The notes under the pieces: model-generated
Told to the model about the DNA's origin: nothing
The model's input: only the letters and a program-made list of their open reading frames with translations
Database searches by the model: none
Assembly (NCBI GenBank): GCA_040389045.1
Contig: JAZKAT010000001.1
Location: 1-25,726, forward strand
Direction of reading: 5' to 3'
Origin: UBA5158 sp040389045
GTDB taxonomy: Bacteria; Pseudomonadota; Gammaproteobacteria; DSM-16500
Length of the DNA: 25,726 bases
Part shown: positions 1 to 7,151 of the stretch, one piece after another
Layout of the letters: every line of letters begins with the position of its first letter
Position numbering within the stretch: the first letter of the stretch is position 1
Position numbers and translations under genes: made by a program

Positions 1-53
1 TATCCGGTAACGTCAGGTTATAAGAAGTAATCAGCTATTGCGCGCGCTTTTCA

Positions 54-101
54 CCTCTCCCCTTGTGGGAGAGGTCGGCGCGCAGCGACGGGTGAGGGGT
101 G
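54..101 (+). repeat. Partial copy of GC-rich palindromic repeat (family B)
   Basis: Positions 54-74 form a hairpin (cctctccc / gggagagg). Positions 67-101 match 4587-4621 with a single mismatch, so this is a second copy of the longer palindrome beside the Do-protease gene, lacking that copy's left outer arm. It lies just past the stop codon of bamD and could serve as that gene's transcription end. There is no T-run typical of an intrinsic terminator. Positions 1-53 contain nothing else I can identify. Confidence 0.75.
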
Positions 102-103
102 CT

Positions 104-1351
104 TTACCGACGATCCCCATTACTCTGCACAACTTGATTATGCGCAGGAGCTGATGTCGCATCAGTCGCATCTTTCGAAGCATTTTCCGACTTTGCTGGC
201 GCAAGCTTTTTCCACACATCCGCCAGAGTCACTTTTTGCGGAGTGTTAGCAGCAGTTTGTACCGTATGGTCCGGTGAAGTAACTGACTCTGTCATCACTT
301 GCTTAGTTTGCACCGCTGGTTGTGGCACCGATTGCACTGCTTGCTGCTGCTGCACTACCGGCTGCTGTGGCTGGGCTGGCTTGATTAACCCCGACTTCCG
401 CATATCCTGAACGATATCCGCAACCGTCGTAGTCGAACCGCGTACGCCATTGTTTTGATATGAACTCACTACCGCACCATTAGGATGCGACGGTGGTGCC
501 AATGCCTGCTTAGGTTCTGGTGGTAATGACTTTTCCTGTTTCGGTGCAATAACGACTTTAGGGCTAGTCAATTCCTTGCCCGACACTTCATGCAGATAAA
601 TTGAATCCGGATAGTTGTAAGCCAATACTTTCAAGGCTTGATTTTCAAGGTCCGTCTGGCGCAGTTGATGATACGACTTCACCATGATGACTAACGCGTC
701 TGGCACCACTGGCGCACCCTGATAATGCTCTACCACCATGCTCGCGCGGTTGGCTGCGGCAACATATGCCTGACGATTAAAATAAAATTGCGCGACTTCA
801 ATTTGATGATTGGCTAACACATTACGTAAATAAATCATGTACTGATGCGCGGCAGGCGCATAGGGACTTTCTGGATAACGTTTTTCAAGTTCAGCAAAAT
901 CATTAAACGCTTTTTTCACCTGGGTCAAATCACGGGTTGCGTAATCCACTGAGAACAAACGCTCAAACACCCCCATATTTTGATAATACGACGACAAGCC
1001 CCGCATATAATATGCATAAGCCACATTCGGATCTGTGGGATAAGCGTGAATATATCGGTCAGCCGCACTTTCAGCAGACACAAAATCAGCATTCTTGTAA
1101 TAAGCATAAATGATATGTAACTGGGCAGTCCGGGTATCACGACCAAATGGATATTGCACATCCAGCGCTTCAAAATGCTTGATGGCATCGGCATAACTGC
1201 CATCGCGTAAGGAAGTTTCGCCCTCATGATAAATTTGCTGGGCCGTTTCACCTTTATAGGCATCAGCGGGGTCGTTGCTGGAAGTACATGCGGCGAGTAA
1301 CGAAAAGAGTAATCCTGCCAAGCCTGTCGCGATAAATTTCATTATTTTCAT
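104..1351 (-). CDS. bamD: Outer membrane assembly lipoprotein BamD with long C-terminal extension
   Basis: BamD is the essential TPR lipoprotein of the BAM complex that inserts beta-barrel proteins into the outer membrane. The chosen ATG (1351) gives a lipoprotein signal with lipobox LLAAC and acylated Cys22; an in-frame ATG at 1393 would add 14 residues that spoil the signal. Residues ~30-255 are the TPR core (AQQIYHEGE, FEALDVQYPFG, Y-x-RG-LSSYYQ, KRYPESPYA). The family is about 245 residues; this protein is 415. The extra ~160 residues are low-complexity, rich in Pro, Gln, Ala and Val, with two related short motifs, TVADIVQDM (~309-317) and TLADVWKKL (~375-383). It is divergent from rluD, as in E. 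coli. The core assignment is firm; the tail's role is unknown. Confidence 0.93.
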   Translation of the reverse strand: MKIMKFIATGLAGLLFSLLAACTSSNDPADAYKGETAQQIYHEGETSLRDGSYADAIKHFEALDVQYPFGRDTRTAQLHIIYAYYKNADFVSAESAADRYIHAYPTDPNVAYAYYMRGLSSYYQNMGVFERLFSVDYATRDLTQVKKAFNDFAELEKRYPESPYAPAAHQYMIYLRNVLANHQIEVAQFYFNRQAYVAAANRASMVVEHYQGAPVVPDALVIMVKSYHQLRQTDLENQALKVLAYNYPDSIYLHEVSGKELTSPKVVIAPKQEKSLPPEPKQALAPPSHPNGAVVSSYQNNGVRGSTTTVADIVQDMRKSGLIKPAQPQQPVVQQQQAVQSVPQPAVQTKQVMTESVTSPDHTVQTAANTPQKVTLADVWKKLAPAKSENASKDATDATSAPAHNQVVQSNGDRR

Positions 1352-1393
1352 TGTCTGCTGATACCCAAAAATGCCACCGAATTGGCCGTGCAT

Positions 1394-1423
1394 TGTATAT
1401 CAAATTCTGGCATTATTCACCAA
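1394..1423 (-). promoter_or_regulatory. Possible promoter of bamD
   Basis: On the minus strand TTGGTG (1423-1418) and TATACA (1399-1394) are separated by 18 bases, a moderate sigma-70-like match. Transcription would start near 1387, downstream of the ATG at 1393, which agrees with the preferred bamD start at 1351. The match is moderate and could be chance in AT-rich spacer. Confidence 0.35.
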
Positions 1424-1454
1424 ACAAAATTCGAGATAATTAATAGAGTAAAAA

Positions 1455-2432
1455 GTGACAGCAAAAATTCAGCATACCCTCACCATCCCTGACGACCTCG
1501 CCGGTATGCGTTTAGACCAGGCCCTGGCAAAACTGTTGCCTGACCATTCACGTACCCAGATCCAGGAGTGGATCAAAAAGCAGGAAGTTCTGCTGGATGA
1601 CCAAATTCCTATCAATAAAGCGCGGGTCATTGGTGGTGAAAACATTATAATAAATGCCAGTCTGAAACCACAACATACCTTTGCAGCGGAAGCCATTGTT
1701 CTGGATATTGTGTACGAAGATGATGCGGTATTAATTATTAATAAGCCAGCCGGAATGGTAGTCCATCCGGGCGCTGGCAATATGAGTAATACCTTGCTAA
1801 ACGCGCTCTTACATCACGCGCCCAGCTTGCAGGAATTACCACGCGCCGGCATCGTCCACCGCCTCGACAAAGACACTTCTGGCTTGTTAGTCATTGCCAA
1901 GACTTCCGCCGCTTTATTTAATCTTACCAACCAAATAAAAAACCGCAGCGTCACGCGGATTTATCAAGCCATAGTCAATGGGATTTTTACCAGTGGCGGC
2001 AAAGTCGAAGAACCCATTGGCCGTCACCCTATCCAGCGGAAACGCATGGCGGTCATGGAAAACGGTAAAGAAGCCGTGACCCATTACCGCGTCATGGAAC
2101 GCTACCGCGCCCATACCCGAATTAAAGTCCAACTCGAAACGGGCAGGACCCATCAAATCCGGGTGCATATGGCGCATATTCATCACGCTTTGCTGGGTGA
2201 TCCTATTTACGGTGGCCGCTTGAAACTGCCAAAAGGCGCAACACCAGAGTTGATCGCCATGTTACGACAATTCAAACGCCAGGCGTTGCACGCGTTTGAA
2301 TTAGGTATTATCCATCCGGTCACGCGCGAACCTATGACGTGGCGCGCACCCTTACCAACCGACATGCGCGAACTCATCGAATGTTTACGCACTGACACCC
2401 CGAGTAGCGAGGATGCCGACTATGACTATTGA
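1455..2432 (+). CDS. rluD: 23S rRNA pseudouridine synthase RluD
   Basis: RluD isomerises uridines 1911, 1915 and 1917 (E. coli numbering) in helix 69 of 23S rRNA, needed for normal 50S assembly and termination. The 325-residue product matches the usual ~326. An N-terminal S4 RNA-binding domain (~17-75) precedes the catalytic domain with the RluA-family motif HRLDKDTSGLLVIAKT at 135-150; D138 is the expected catalytic aspartate. Downstream motifs GRTHQIRVHMAH and LGDPIYGG are also present. The start is GTG at 1455; I see no better in-frame ATG. It overlaps the next gene, pgeF, and is divergent from bamD, the order found in E. coli and many gammaproteobacteria. Confidence 0.96.
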   Translation: MTAKIQHTLTIPDDLAGMRLDQALAKLLPDHSRTQIQEWIKKQEVLLDDQIPINKARVIGGENIIINASLKPQHTFAAEAIVLDIVYEDDAVLIINKPAGMVVHPGAGNMSNTLLNALLHHAPSLQELPRAGIVHRLDKDTSGLLVIAKTSAALFNLTNQIKNRSVTRIYQAIVNGIFTSGGKVEEPIGRHPIQRKRMAVMENGKEAVTHYRVMERYRAHTRIKVQLETGRTHQIRVHMAHIHHALLGDPIYGGRLKLPKGATPELIAMLRQFKRQALHAFELGIIHPVTREPMTWRAPLPTDMRELIECLRTDTPSSEDADYDY

Positions 2433-3159
2433 TGTAATGAGTGGGTTTATTCAACCCCAATGGCCCGCTCCCGCTTCGGTTAAAGCATTTAGTTCATTGC
2501 GACAAAGCGGCGTGGGCGAAGACCCAGCCGTCCCGCTAGACGACCGTGATGTAATGTTGTTACAACAAGCTCTGCAAATACCCGCCACACCGATCTGGCT
2601 TAAACAAATTCATGGCAATATCGCTATTCAAGCCAGCCCGGAAAATTCCCAACAGGAAGGCGATGCGTTATTTACCGATAAACCCAATACCGTATGCGTA
2701 ATTCGCACCGCGGATTGCATTCCGATCTTTTTTACTACCAAAACTGGCTCGCACATCGCTGCCATTCATGCGGGTTGGCGTGGACTGGCGTCGGGAATTA
2801 TTGACGCAACTCTGCAAAAACTTCCGGTTGCGCCAGCAGAAATTTTAGCATGGCTAGGCCCTGGCATAGGCCCAGAACGATTTGAAGTCAGAAAAGATGT
2901 TTATGATATCTTTACTCTCAATGATCCGGGGGCAGAACCAGCCTTCAATAAAATTTCCGACGAACAATGGCTGGCGGATTTATTTATGTTGGCGCGGCAG
3001 CGTCTGCAAAAGCTGGGGATTACGCAAATTTTTGGTGGTGATTATTGCACTTATAGCGATCCGGAACACTTCTTCTCTTATCGACGAGATGGTAAACTTA
3101 CCGGCAGAATTCTAAGTTTGATTTGGATTGAAGATTTAAAAAACACCAAAGTTGTTTAA
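2422..3159 (+). CDS. pgeF: Purine nucleoside phosphorylase / polyphenol oxidase-fold protein PgeF (YfiH)
   Basis: YfiH/PgeF is a laccase-domain protein linked to peptidoglycan editing (removal of L-Ser-containing muropeptide precursors); other family members cleave purine nucleosides. All metal-site motifs are present, counted from this start: His64 in QIHGN, Cys99 in RTADC and His116 in IHAGWRG, plus GPGIGP and the C-terminal FFSYRRDG. I prefer the ATG at 2422 because GAGG lies 9 bases before it and the N-terminus then resembles the family; ATGs at 2413 and 2437 are also in frame. The gene begins inside the 3' end of rluD (11-base overlap), so the two are probably translationally coupled. 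Length 245 residues is normal. The downstream neighbour in E. coli is clpB; here it is a Do-family protease. Confidence 0.92.
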   Translation: MTIDVMSGFIQPQWPAPASVKAFSSLRQSGVGEDPAVPLDDRDVMLLQQALQIPATPIWLKQIHGNIAIQASPENSQQEGDALFTDKPNTVCVIRTADCIPIFFTTKTGSHIAAIHAGWRGLASGIIDATLQKLPVAPAEILAWLGPGIGPERFEVRKDVYDIFTLNDPGAEPAFNKISDEQWLADLFMLARQRLQKLGITQIFGGDYCTYSDPEHFFSYRRDGKLTGRILSLIWIEDLKNTKVV

Positions 3160-3170
3160 GGGAGAATAAC

Positions 3171-4541
3171 ATGCCCCATTTGATACGCCGCGTCTTGTTG
3201 GCATTGCTAGCTATTACGATTAGTTACCATGCTAATGCCACGGTCACCACACCCGTTGCAACCCCCGGCACTAGCCTTGCGCCTATGCTGCAAAGTGCGT
3301 TGCCCGCGGTTGTCAATATTCGCGCCGACATTAAAATTACTGACCTTGCGACCCTGAACCGCTTACTTCAAGAACGCGGCACGCCTAACAATGGCGGTGA
3401 AATTCCTGATACTTTCCTATCGGTGGCATCTGGGGTCATTGTTAACGCTGACAAAGGTTATATTTTAACGAATGCGCATGTCGTGAATGATGCGCAAACT
3501 GTAATTGTGTCATTGGGTGACGGCCGGCATTATACCGCCCGTATTGTTGGCATGGACAAACCTTCTGATATTGCCTTGCTGCAAATCAAAGGCAAGAAAC
3601 TTACCGCGGTCCCTGTTGGCAATTCAAATGGTTTGAAAGTGGGTGAAACTGTAGTCGCCATCGGTAATCCATTCGGTCTGAACCAGTCGGTGACTTCTGG
3701 CATCATCAGCGCCCTGGGTCGTACTTCACTGGGCATAGAAAATTTCGAAAATTTTATCCAGACTGATGCGCCTATCAATCCGGGTAATTCCGGCGGTGCT
3801 TTGCTGGATATTCAAGGTAATTTGATTGGTATAAACACGGCAATTTTAGCGCCGGAACGTGGCAGCATAGGTATTGGTTTTGCGATTCCTTCTAACATTG
3901 CCAAAAGCATTATGGACCAATTGATTCAATTTGGTGATGTGCGGCGCGGGATGTTGGGCATAGGCGCGCAAGATATTACACCAGATCTGGCGACTGCATT
4001 TAAACTGGCGAATACTTCAGGCGCGGTAGTCACACTTGTTAAAACCAATTCACCGGCGCAAAAATCTGGATTGCAGGTGGGTGACATTATTACTTCTATT
4101 AACAACACGGATATCAAGAATGCTAATGATGTCGTGAATACGGTGGGTTTCTTGCGTGTTAACACTAAAGTTAATATTGATTTGTTACGCAATAATAAAA
4201 AATCAAGCGTGAGCGCGACCCTGACAGACCCTAAAGCGTTGAAAGATGCCAGCAATGCGCTCGATCCGTATTTCTATGGTGTTGCTTTGAAGAATTTCTC
4301 ATTATTAAGCCCGATTCATGGGGAAATCAAAGGGGTGTTAGTGGTTTCTGTAGAACCCGATAGTCACGCATGGCAAGCAGACTTACGCGCTGGCGATGTG
4401 ATCACTTCCGCCAATCAGCAAAAAACCCCAATCATTGGCGACCTGCAGAAAGTTGCGTCCAGCGCGAAAGATTCGGTGTTGTTGAATGTGCTACGCGGGC
4501 CAGGTGCGGTGTTCCTGGTGGTTAGTAAAGAAGTAGCTTGA
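3171..4541 (+). CDS. Periplasmic Do-family serine protease (DegP/DegQ type)
   Basis: This is a trypsin-like HtrA/Deg protease and chaperone that degrades misfolded envelope proteins. A signal peptide runs to about residue 23 (ANA, then TV). The catalytic triad is visible: His103 in TNAHVV, Asp133 in PSDIALLQ and Ser207 in NPGNSGGALL. Two PDZ domains follow (~258-350, with SPAQKSGLQVGDIITSIN, and ~370-453, with WQADLRAGDVITSANQ). At 456 residues with a short LA loop (~63-83), it is closer to DegQ than DegP, but I leave the symbol blank because the subfamily cannot be fixed by eye. The ribosome site GGGAGAATAAC precedes the ATG. It starts 11 bases after pgeF and likely shares the rluD-pgeF transcript. 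The palindromic repeat at 4543-4623 follows the stop. Confidence 0.95.
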   Translation: MPHLIRRVLLALLAITISYHANATVTTPVATPGTSLAPMLQSALPAVVNIRADIKITDLATLNRLLQERGTPNNGGEIPDTFLSVASGVIVNADKGYILTNAHVVNDAQTVIVSLGDGRHYTARIVGMDKPSDIALLQIKGKKLTAVPVGNSNGLKVGETVVAIGNPFGLNQSVTSGIISALGRTSLGIENFENFIQTDAPINPGNSGGALLDIQGNLIGINTAILAPERGSIGIGFAIPSNIAKSIMDQLIQFGDVRRGMLGIGAQDITPDLATAFKLANTSGAVVTLVKTNSPAQKSGLQVGDIITSINNTDIKNANDVVNTVGFLRVNTKVNIDLLRNNKKSSVSATLTDPKALKDASNALDPYFYGVALKNFSLLSPIHGEIKGVLVVSVEPDSHAWQADLRAGDVITSANQQKTPIIGDLQKVASSAKDSVLLNVLRGPGAVFLVVSKEVA

Positions 4542-4542
4542 T

Positions 4543-4623
4543 CCCACCCCTCACCCGCCACCTGCGGCGTCGACCTCTCCCACAAGGGGAGAGGTCGGCG
4601 CGAAGCGACGGGTGAGGGGTGGG
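4543..4623. repeat. Nested GC-rich palindrome (family B), full copy
   Basis: The outer arms, 4543-4557 and 4609-4623, are exact 15-base inverted repeats (cccacccctcacccg). The inner arms, 4571-4581 and 4587-4597, are exact 11-base inverted repeats. The element fills the convergent gap between the Do protease and the repeat-protein gene to its right, so it could stop transcription from both sides, although neither side has a clear T-run. The right half recurs at 67-101 beside bamD, marking a dispersed element. Confidence 0.85.
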
Positions 4624-4639
4624 TGTGTGAATGCTTATT

Positions 4640-5257
4640 TTAAATTATTGGCTTGTTCGACAGCTTGAGTGAAACATAGTGAGACTCCTCCTCAGCCAGC
4701 GGGAAGGATTCTTCTTTTGGTGGCTTTACAGACCAACAACACCAGGCCCTCCATTTAGCACTACTTCTTTCTTTACGCAAAGCTTTCAAAGATTTTTCAT
4801 TTTGCTCTAAAATAATCGAATATGCCCCATCTCTAGAACTATCTTTAACAAACTCTTTATAAATTAATTCTTTTTTATATTCCACAGCGGCTTCATAAAG
4901 CCGAAATAAATTTTCATTCTTTGGATCTTCTTCAAGCGCATCACTACTGGCGTTCATAGCGGCTTCGTGAGCTGCTAAAATCAAACGCCATTCAGCAAAA
5001 AGCTGGTTTGTGTTAGCGTTACCACTAAAATCAACCGCTTTTTTAAATATACTATGCCACAATTTCAAATCATCAAGCGTCCTGGTTTGAGAAAACAAAG
5101 TTTTAACGGATTTTAACGATGTCTGATATTGCTCCCAGTCAAGATTGGGCAGCGCTAATTTGGTATTAATGGCAGAGCGAAGTTCTGCCTGAGCCGCCGC
5201 GTTTCTTTCAGCAAGTCTCCGCACTTCATCCTTTAACTCCGATTGTGCTCTTTGCAT
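4640..5257 (-). CDS. Unrecognised cytoplasmic repeat protein, one repeat copy (mla operon, last gene)
   Basis: I do not recognise a known family. The 205-residue product has no signal peptide or membrane segment and looks mostly helical, beginning with a charged coiled-coil-like stretch (~1-35). Residues ~25-133 form one copy of a ~110-residue repeat found twice in the upstream neighbour; the clearest block is TRTLDDLKLWHSIFKKAVDF (58-77), then a conserved EW (89-90) and LAAH (94-97). The tail (165-182) has SSA, several Trp and Cys, and VKPP, resembling the neighbour's tail. AAGGAG stands 6 bases before the ATG, and the gene starts 18 bases after the upstream stop, so it is probably cotranscribed with mlaFEDCB. 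Function unknown. Confidence 0.8.
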   Translation of the reverse strand: MQRAQSELKDEVRRLAERNAAAQAELRSAINTKLALPNLDWEQYQTSLKSVKTLFSQTRTLDDLKLWHSIFKKAVDFSGNANTNQLFAEWRLILAAHEAAMNASSDALEEDPKNENLFRLYEAAVEYKKELIYKEFVKDSSRDGAYSIILEQNEKSLKALRKERSSAKWRAWCCWSVKPPKEESFPLAEEESHYVSLKLSNKPII

Positions 5258-5275
5258 CCACTACTCCTTAACGTG

Positions 5276-6220
5276 TTATTGTAATCTCTGACCATTTTGC
5301 ACAGGCGCTCGCGGCTTTGGTACAGGTGCCTTAATATTACGAAACCAACTCAATAGCGCACTACTCCCTTTTTTCTGGTTAACTTCCGGCTGCTTCGCTT
5401 CCTGCTGCTTAGCTTCCTGTTGCTTAACTTCCGGATATAATACTTTTTGATATTCCTTAGTCGCAGCATAGTTAGCACGGCAAACCTTATCCAACGGAAA
5501 TTCGATTAGCAATTTTCTTTGATCATGCAGCATAGTTGAATGAGCATCTAATAAAACTTCCCACTTCTCTTTCAGCCAGCTTGTATAAGTTAAATTTTTT
5601 GCCGTGTTAAACTCAACCGCTTTTTTAAATACTATAACCCAAAACTTTAAATCTTCCAGGGTACGAGTTTTATTATGCAGGTTTTGCACGTTGCCTAAAG
5701 CCGTCTGAAAATCTCCCCAGGTCAACTCTGTTTTCGCTAATTCTGTAGAAATGCTTGAGCGAATGCTATTCAGATATGCAGCATACGGCTGCGCGTCAGG
5801 ATTAACTAAGTGTTGTTGATATTGGACAAGTTCACCATAGATAAATCTATATTCTTCTTGAGGAAAATGTTGTACCAGTTGTCTTCGTAAAGCTAGAATC
5901 TCTTTATAAGCTTCTAAAAATTCACCCCATTCACCTGCCAGATGATTAGAATAAATAAAGCCTTTAATAGAATTGAATTCAGCGACTTTTACGATTATCT
6001 TTTTCCATAATTTTAAATCTTCTAGTGACTTTGATCCTTCAACCAGGACTCTGATATAAATAAGTAACGGTTGATACGCCAGCCAGTCATTAAAAATATG
6101 GTTATCTAGCGAGTGCTCAATATAGTCACGATAACGCCCCTGAGCATGCCTGACAGTTGCTTCCAGCTCTTCAATGGTCATATTAGGTTGTAGTTGTGGA
6201 AGTGGGATATTTCTTAGCAT
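5276..6220 (-). CDS. Unrecognised cytoplasmic repeat protein, two repeat copies, coupled to mlaB
   Basis: I do not recognise a known family. The 314-residue product contains two copies of a ~110-residue helical repeat (~34-138 and ~149-262); diagnostic blocks are KSLEDLKLWKKI (64-75) and TRTLEDLKFWVIVFKKAVEF (185-204), each followed 26 residues later by a conserved Trp (98 and 220) and an LxA[YH] motif. A third copy is in the next gene. A charged linker of EAKQQ units (~265-283) leads to a tail with SSALLSWFRN and IKAPVPKP. No signal peptide or membrane segment is seen. The ATG overlaps the mlaB stop by one base (TAATG), implying translational coupling and membership of the mla operon. A role with the cytoplasmic MlaF/MlaB module is a guess from position only. 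Confidence 0.82.
   Translation of the reverse strand: MLRNIPLPQLQPNMTIEELEATVRHAQGRYRDYIEHSLDNHIFNDWLAYQPLLIYIRVLVEGSKSLEDLKLWKKIIVKVAEFNSIKGFIYSNHLAGEWGEFLEAYKEILALRRQLVQHFPQEEYRFIYGELVQYQQHLVNPDAQPYAAYLNSIRSSISTELAKTELTWGDFQTALGNVQNLHNKTRTLEDLKFWVIVFKKAVEFNTAKNLTYTSWLKEKWEVLLDAHSTMLHDQRKLLIEFPLDKVCRANYAATKEYQKVLYPEVKQQEAKQQEAKQPEVNQKKGSSALLSWFRNIKAPVPKPRAPVQNGQRLQ
5381..5434 (-). repeat. 15-base in-frame tandem repeat coding the EAKQQ linker
   Basis: Three full imperfect 15-base units (5381-5395, 5396-5410, 5411-5425) and a partial fourth lie inside the two-repeat protein gene. They encode successive five-residue units of the EVKQQ / EAKQQ / EAKQP type. Such tracts expand and contract by slippage without breaking the frame, so linker length may vary between strains. 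Confidence 0.8.
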
Positions 6221-6516
6221 TAGATATTTACTATTTGATTGATCCCCGCCACCTTAATAATGGAAGCTAGATTTGCGGGGATATTGTTAAAGATAATTTT
6301 TTTATTGTTACGTTTGGCGTACTTCAGCCATTCCAGCATTAACGCCAGGCCAGCGCTATTACAATCACTGACTTTAGCCATATCAAAATGCAAAGCGTTA
6401 TAAGCGGGAAGTTTCGCCAGACTTTCGCGCCACAACGCCACTACCGTTACAAAATTCAGTGCACCTGAAACTTGTAAACTATCCGCTTGATAATCAATGC
6501 TTGCAGCACTACTCAC
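6220..6516 (-). CDS. mlaB: Lipid asymmetry STAS-domain protein MlaB
   Basis: MlaB is the small STAS-domain subunit that binds the ATPase MlaF and stabilises the inner-membrane MlaFEDB complex. The 98-residue length fits the family (~97). The STAS core is clear: LHFDMAKVSDCNSAGLALML (residues ~43-62), with the conserved Ser/Thr position in DCNSAG, then a helix and the GINQIVNI end. The start is GTG at 6516, sharing its G with the TAG stop of mlaC (TAGTG). The stop is likewise overlapped by the next gene (TAATG). In E. coli ibaG and murA follow mlaB; here two unrecognised repeat-protein genes do. Confidence 0.93.
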   Translation of the reverse strand: MSSAASIDYQADSLQVSGALNFVTVVALWRESLAKLPAYNALHFDMAKVSDCNSAGLALMLEWLKYAKRNNKKIIFNNIPANLASIIKVAGINQIVNI

Positions 6517-7151
6517 TATTGACCACCCGAATTATGACTAGACAGTTTGTTAATTAATTCCGCCATATTGCCTTGCGACAATAAATCGGAAAATTGCGAA
6601 CGGAAACTTTCCAGCATGCTAATGCCTTCCACGCTCATATCATACAATTTCCATTCCGAACCACGCATCACCATGCGGTAATTAACGGAAATGGACGGGC
6701 CATCAGCTCGTTCAATTTTGCTATCCACCTGCACTGTGCTTCTACCTTGATAACCGCCACGCACGGGATAAAAATGCACGGTCTGGTCATTGTAATTTGC
6801 CAGTGCGGAAGCGTAAGTATGGACTAACAGTGTAGTGAATTCGCGTTCGAATTTACTGCGCTGTGCCGGTGTGGCGCTATTCCAGGTTTGCGGTGGCAAA
6901 ACGCGTTTGGCCATTTCCGCGATATCCGCATGTGGTACGACAATGCGGTCAGCCAATGAATAAACCAGTTGCGGATTATCATGCAAATTAGTTTTATTCG
7001 CTTTAAGTTGATCGATAAGCCGGTTAGCAATACCATTCAATTCCGCGACCGGATCGCCCGCAGCATAGACTGGCGCGCATAACAATAATCCGGCAAATAA
7101 AGCCAGCAGACCATTAACAAACATTTTAGTAAATTTAGACGAAAGTTTCAT
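6516..7151 (-). CDS. mlaC: Periplasmic phospholipid shuttle MlaC
   Basis: MlaC carries phospholipid across the periplasm between the outer-membrane MlaA complex and the inner-membrane MlaFEDB complex. Starting at the ATG at 7151, which has GGAG about 7 bases upstream, the 211-residue protein has a good signal peptide ending PVYA at residue 30. The longer reading from 7187 would bury the signal and is rejected. Family features include the N-terminal helices with YSLADRIVVPHADIAEMAKRVL, EFTTLLVHTYASALANY, and the strand segment VNYRMVMRGSEWKLYDMSVEG. It overlaps the end of mlaD by 17 bases. Confidence 0.94.
   Translation of the reverse strand: MKLSSKFTKMFVNGLLALFAGLLLCAPVYAAGDPVAELNGIANRLIDQLKANKTNLHDNPQLVYSLADRIVVPHADIAEMAKRVLPPQTWNSATPAQRSKFEREFTTLLVHTYASALANYNDQTVHFYPVRGGYQGRSTVQVDSKIERADGPSISVNYRMVMRGSEWKLYDMSVEGISMLESFRSQFSDLLSQGNMAELINKLSSHNSGGQ

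Noticed and set aside
925..1263. 112-residue open frame antisense-strand shadow within bamD
   Set aside because: Same strand as bamD in a different frame, with no ribosome site; bamD codes convincingly there.
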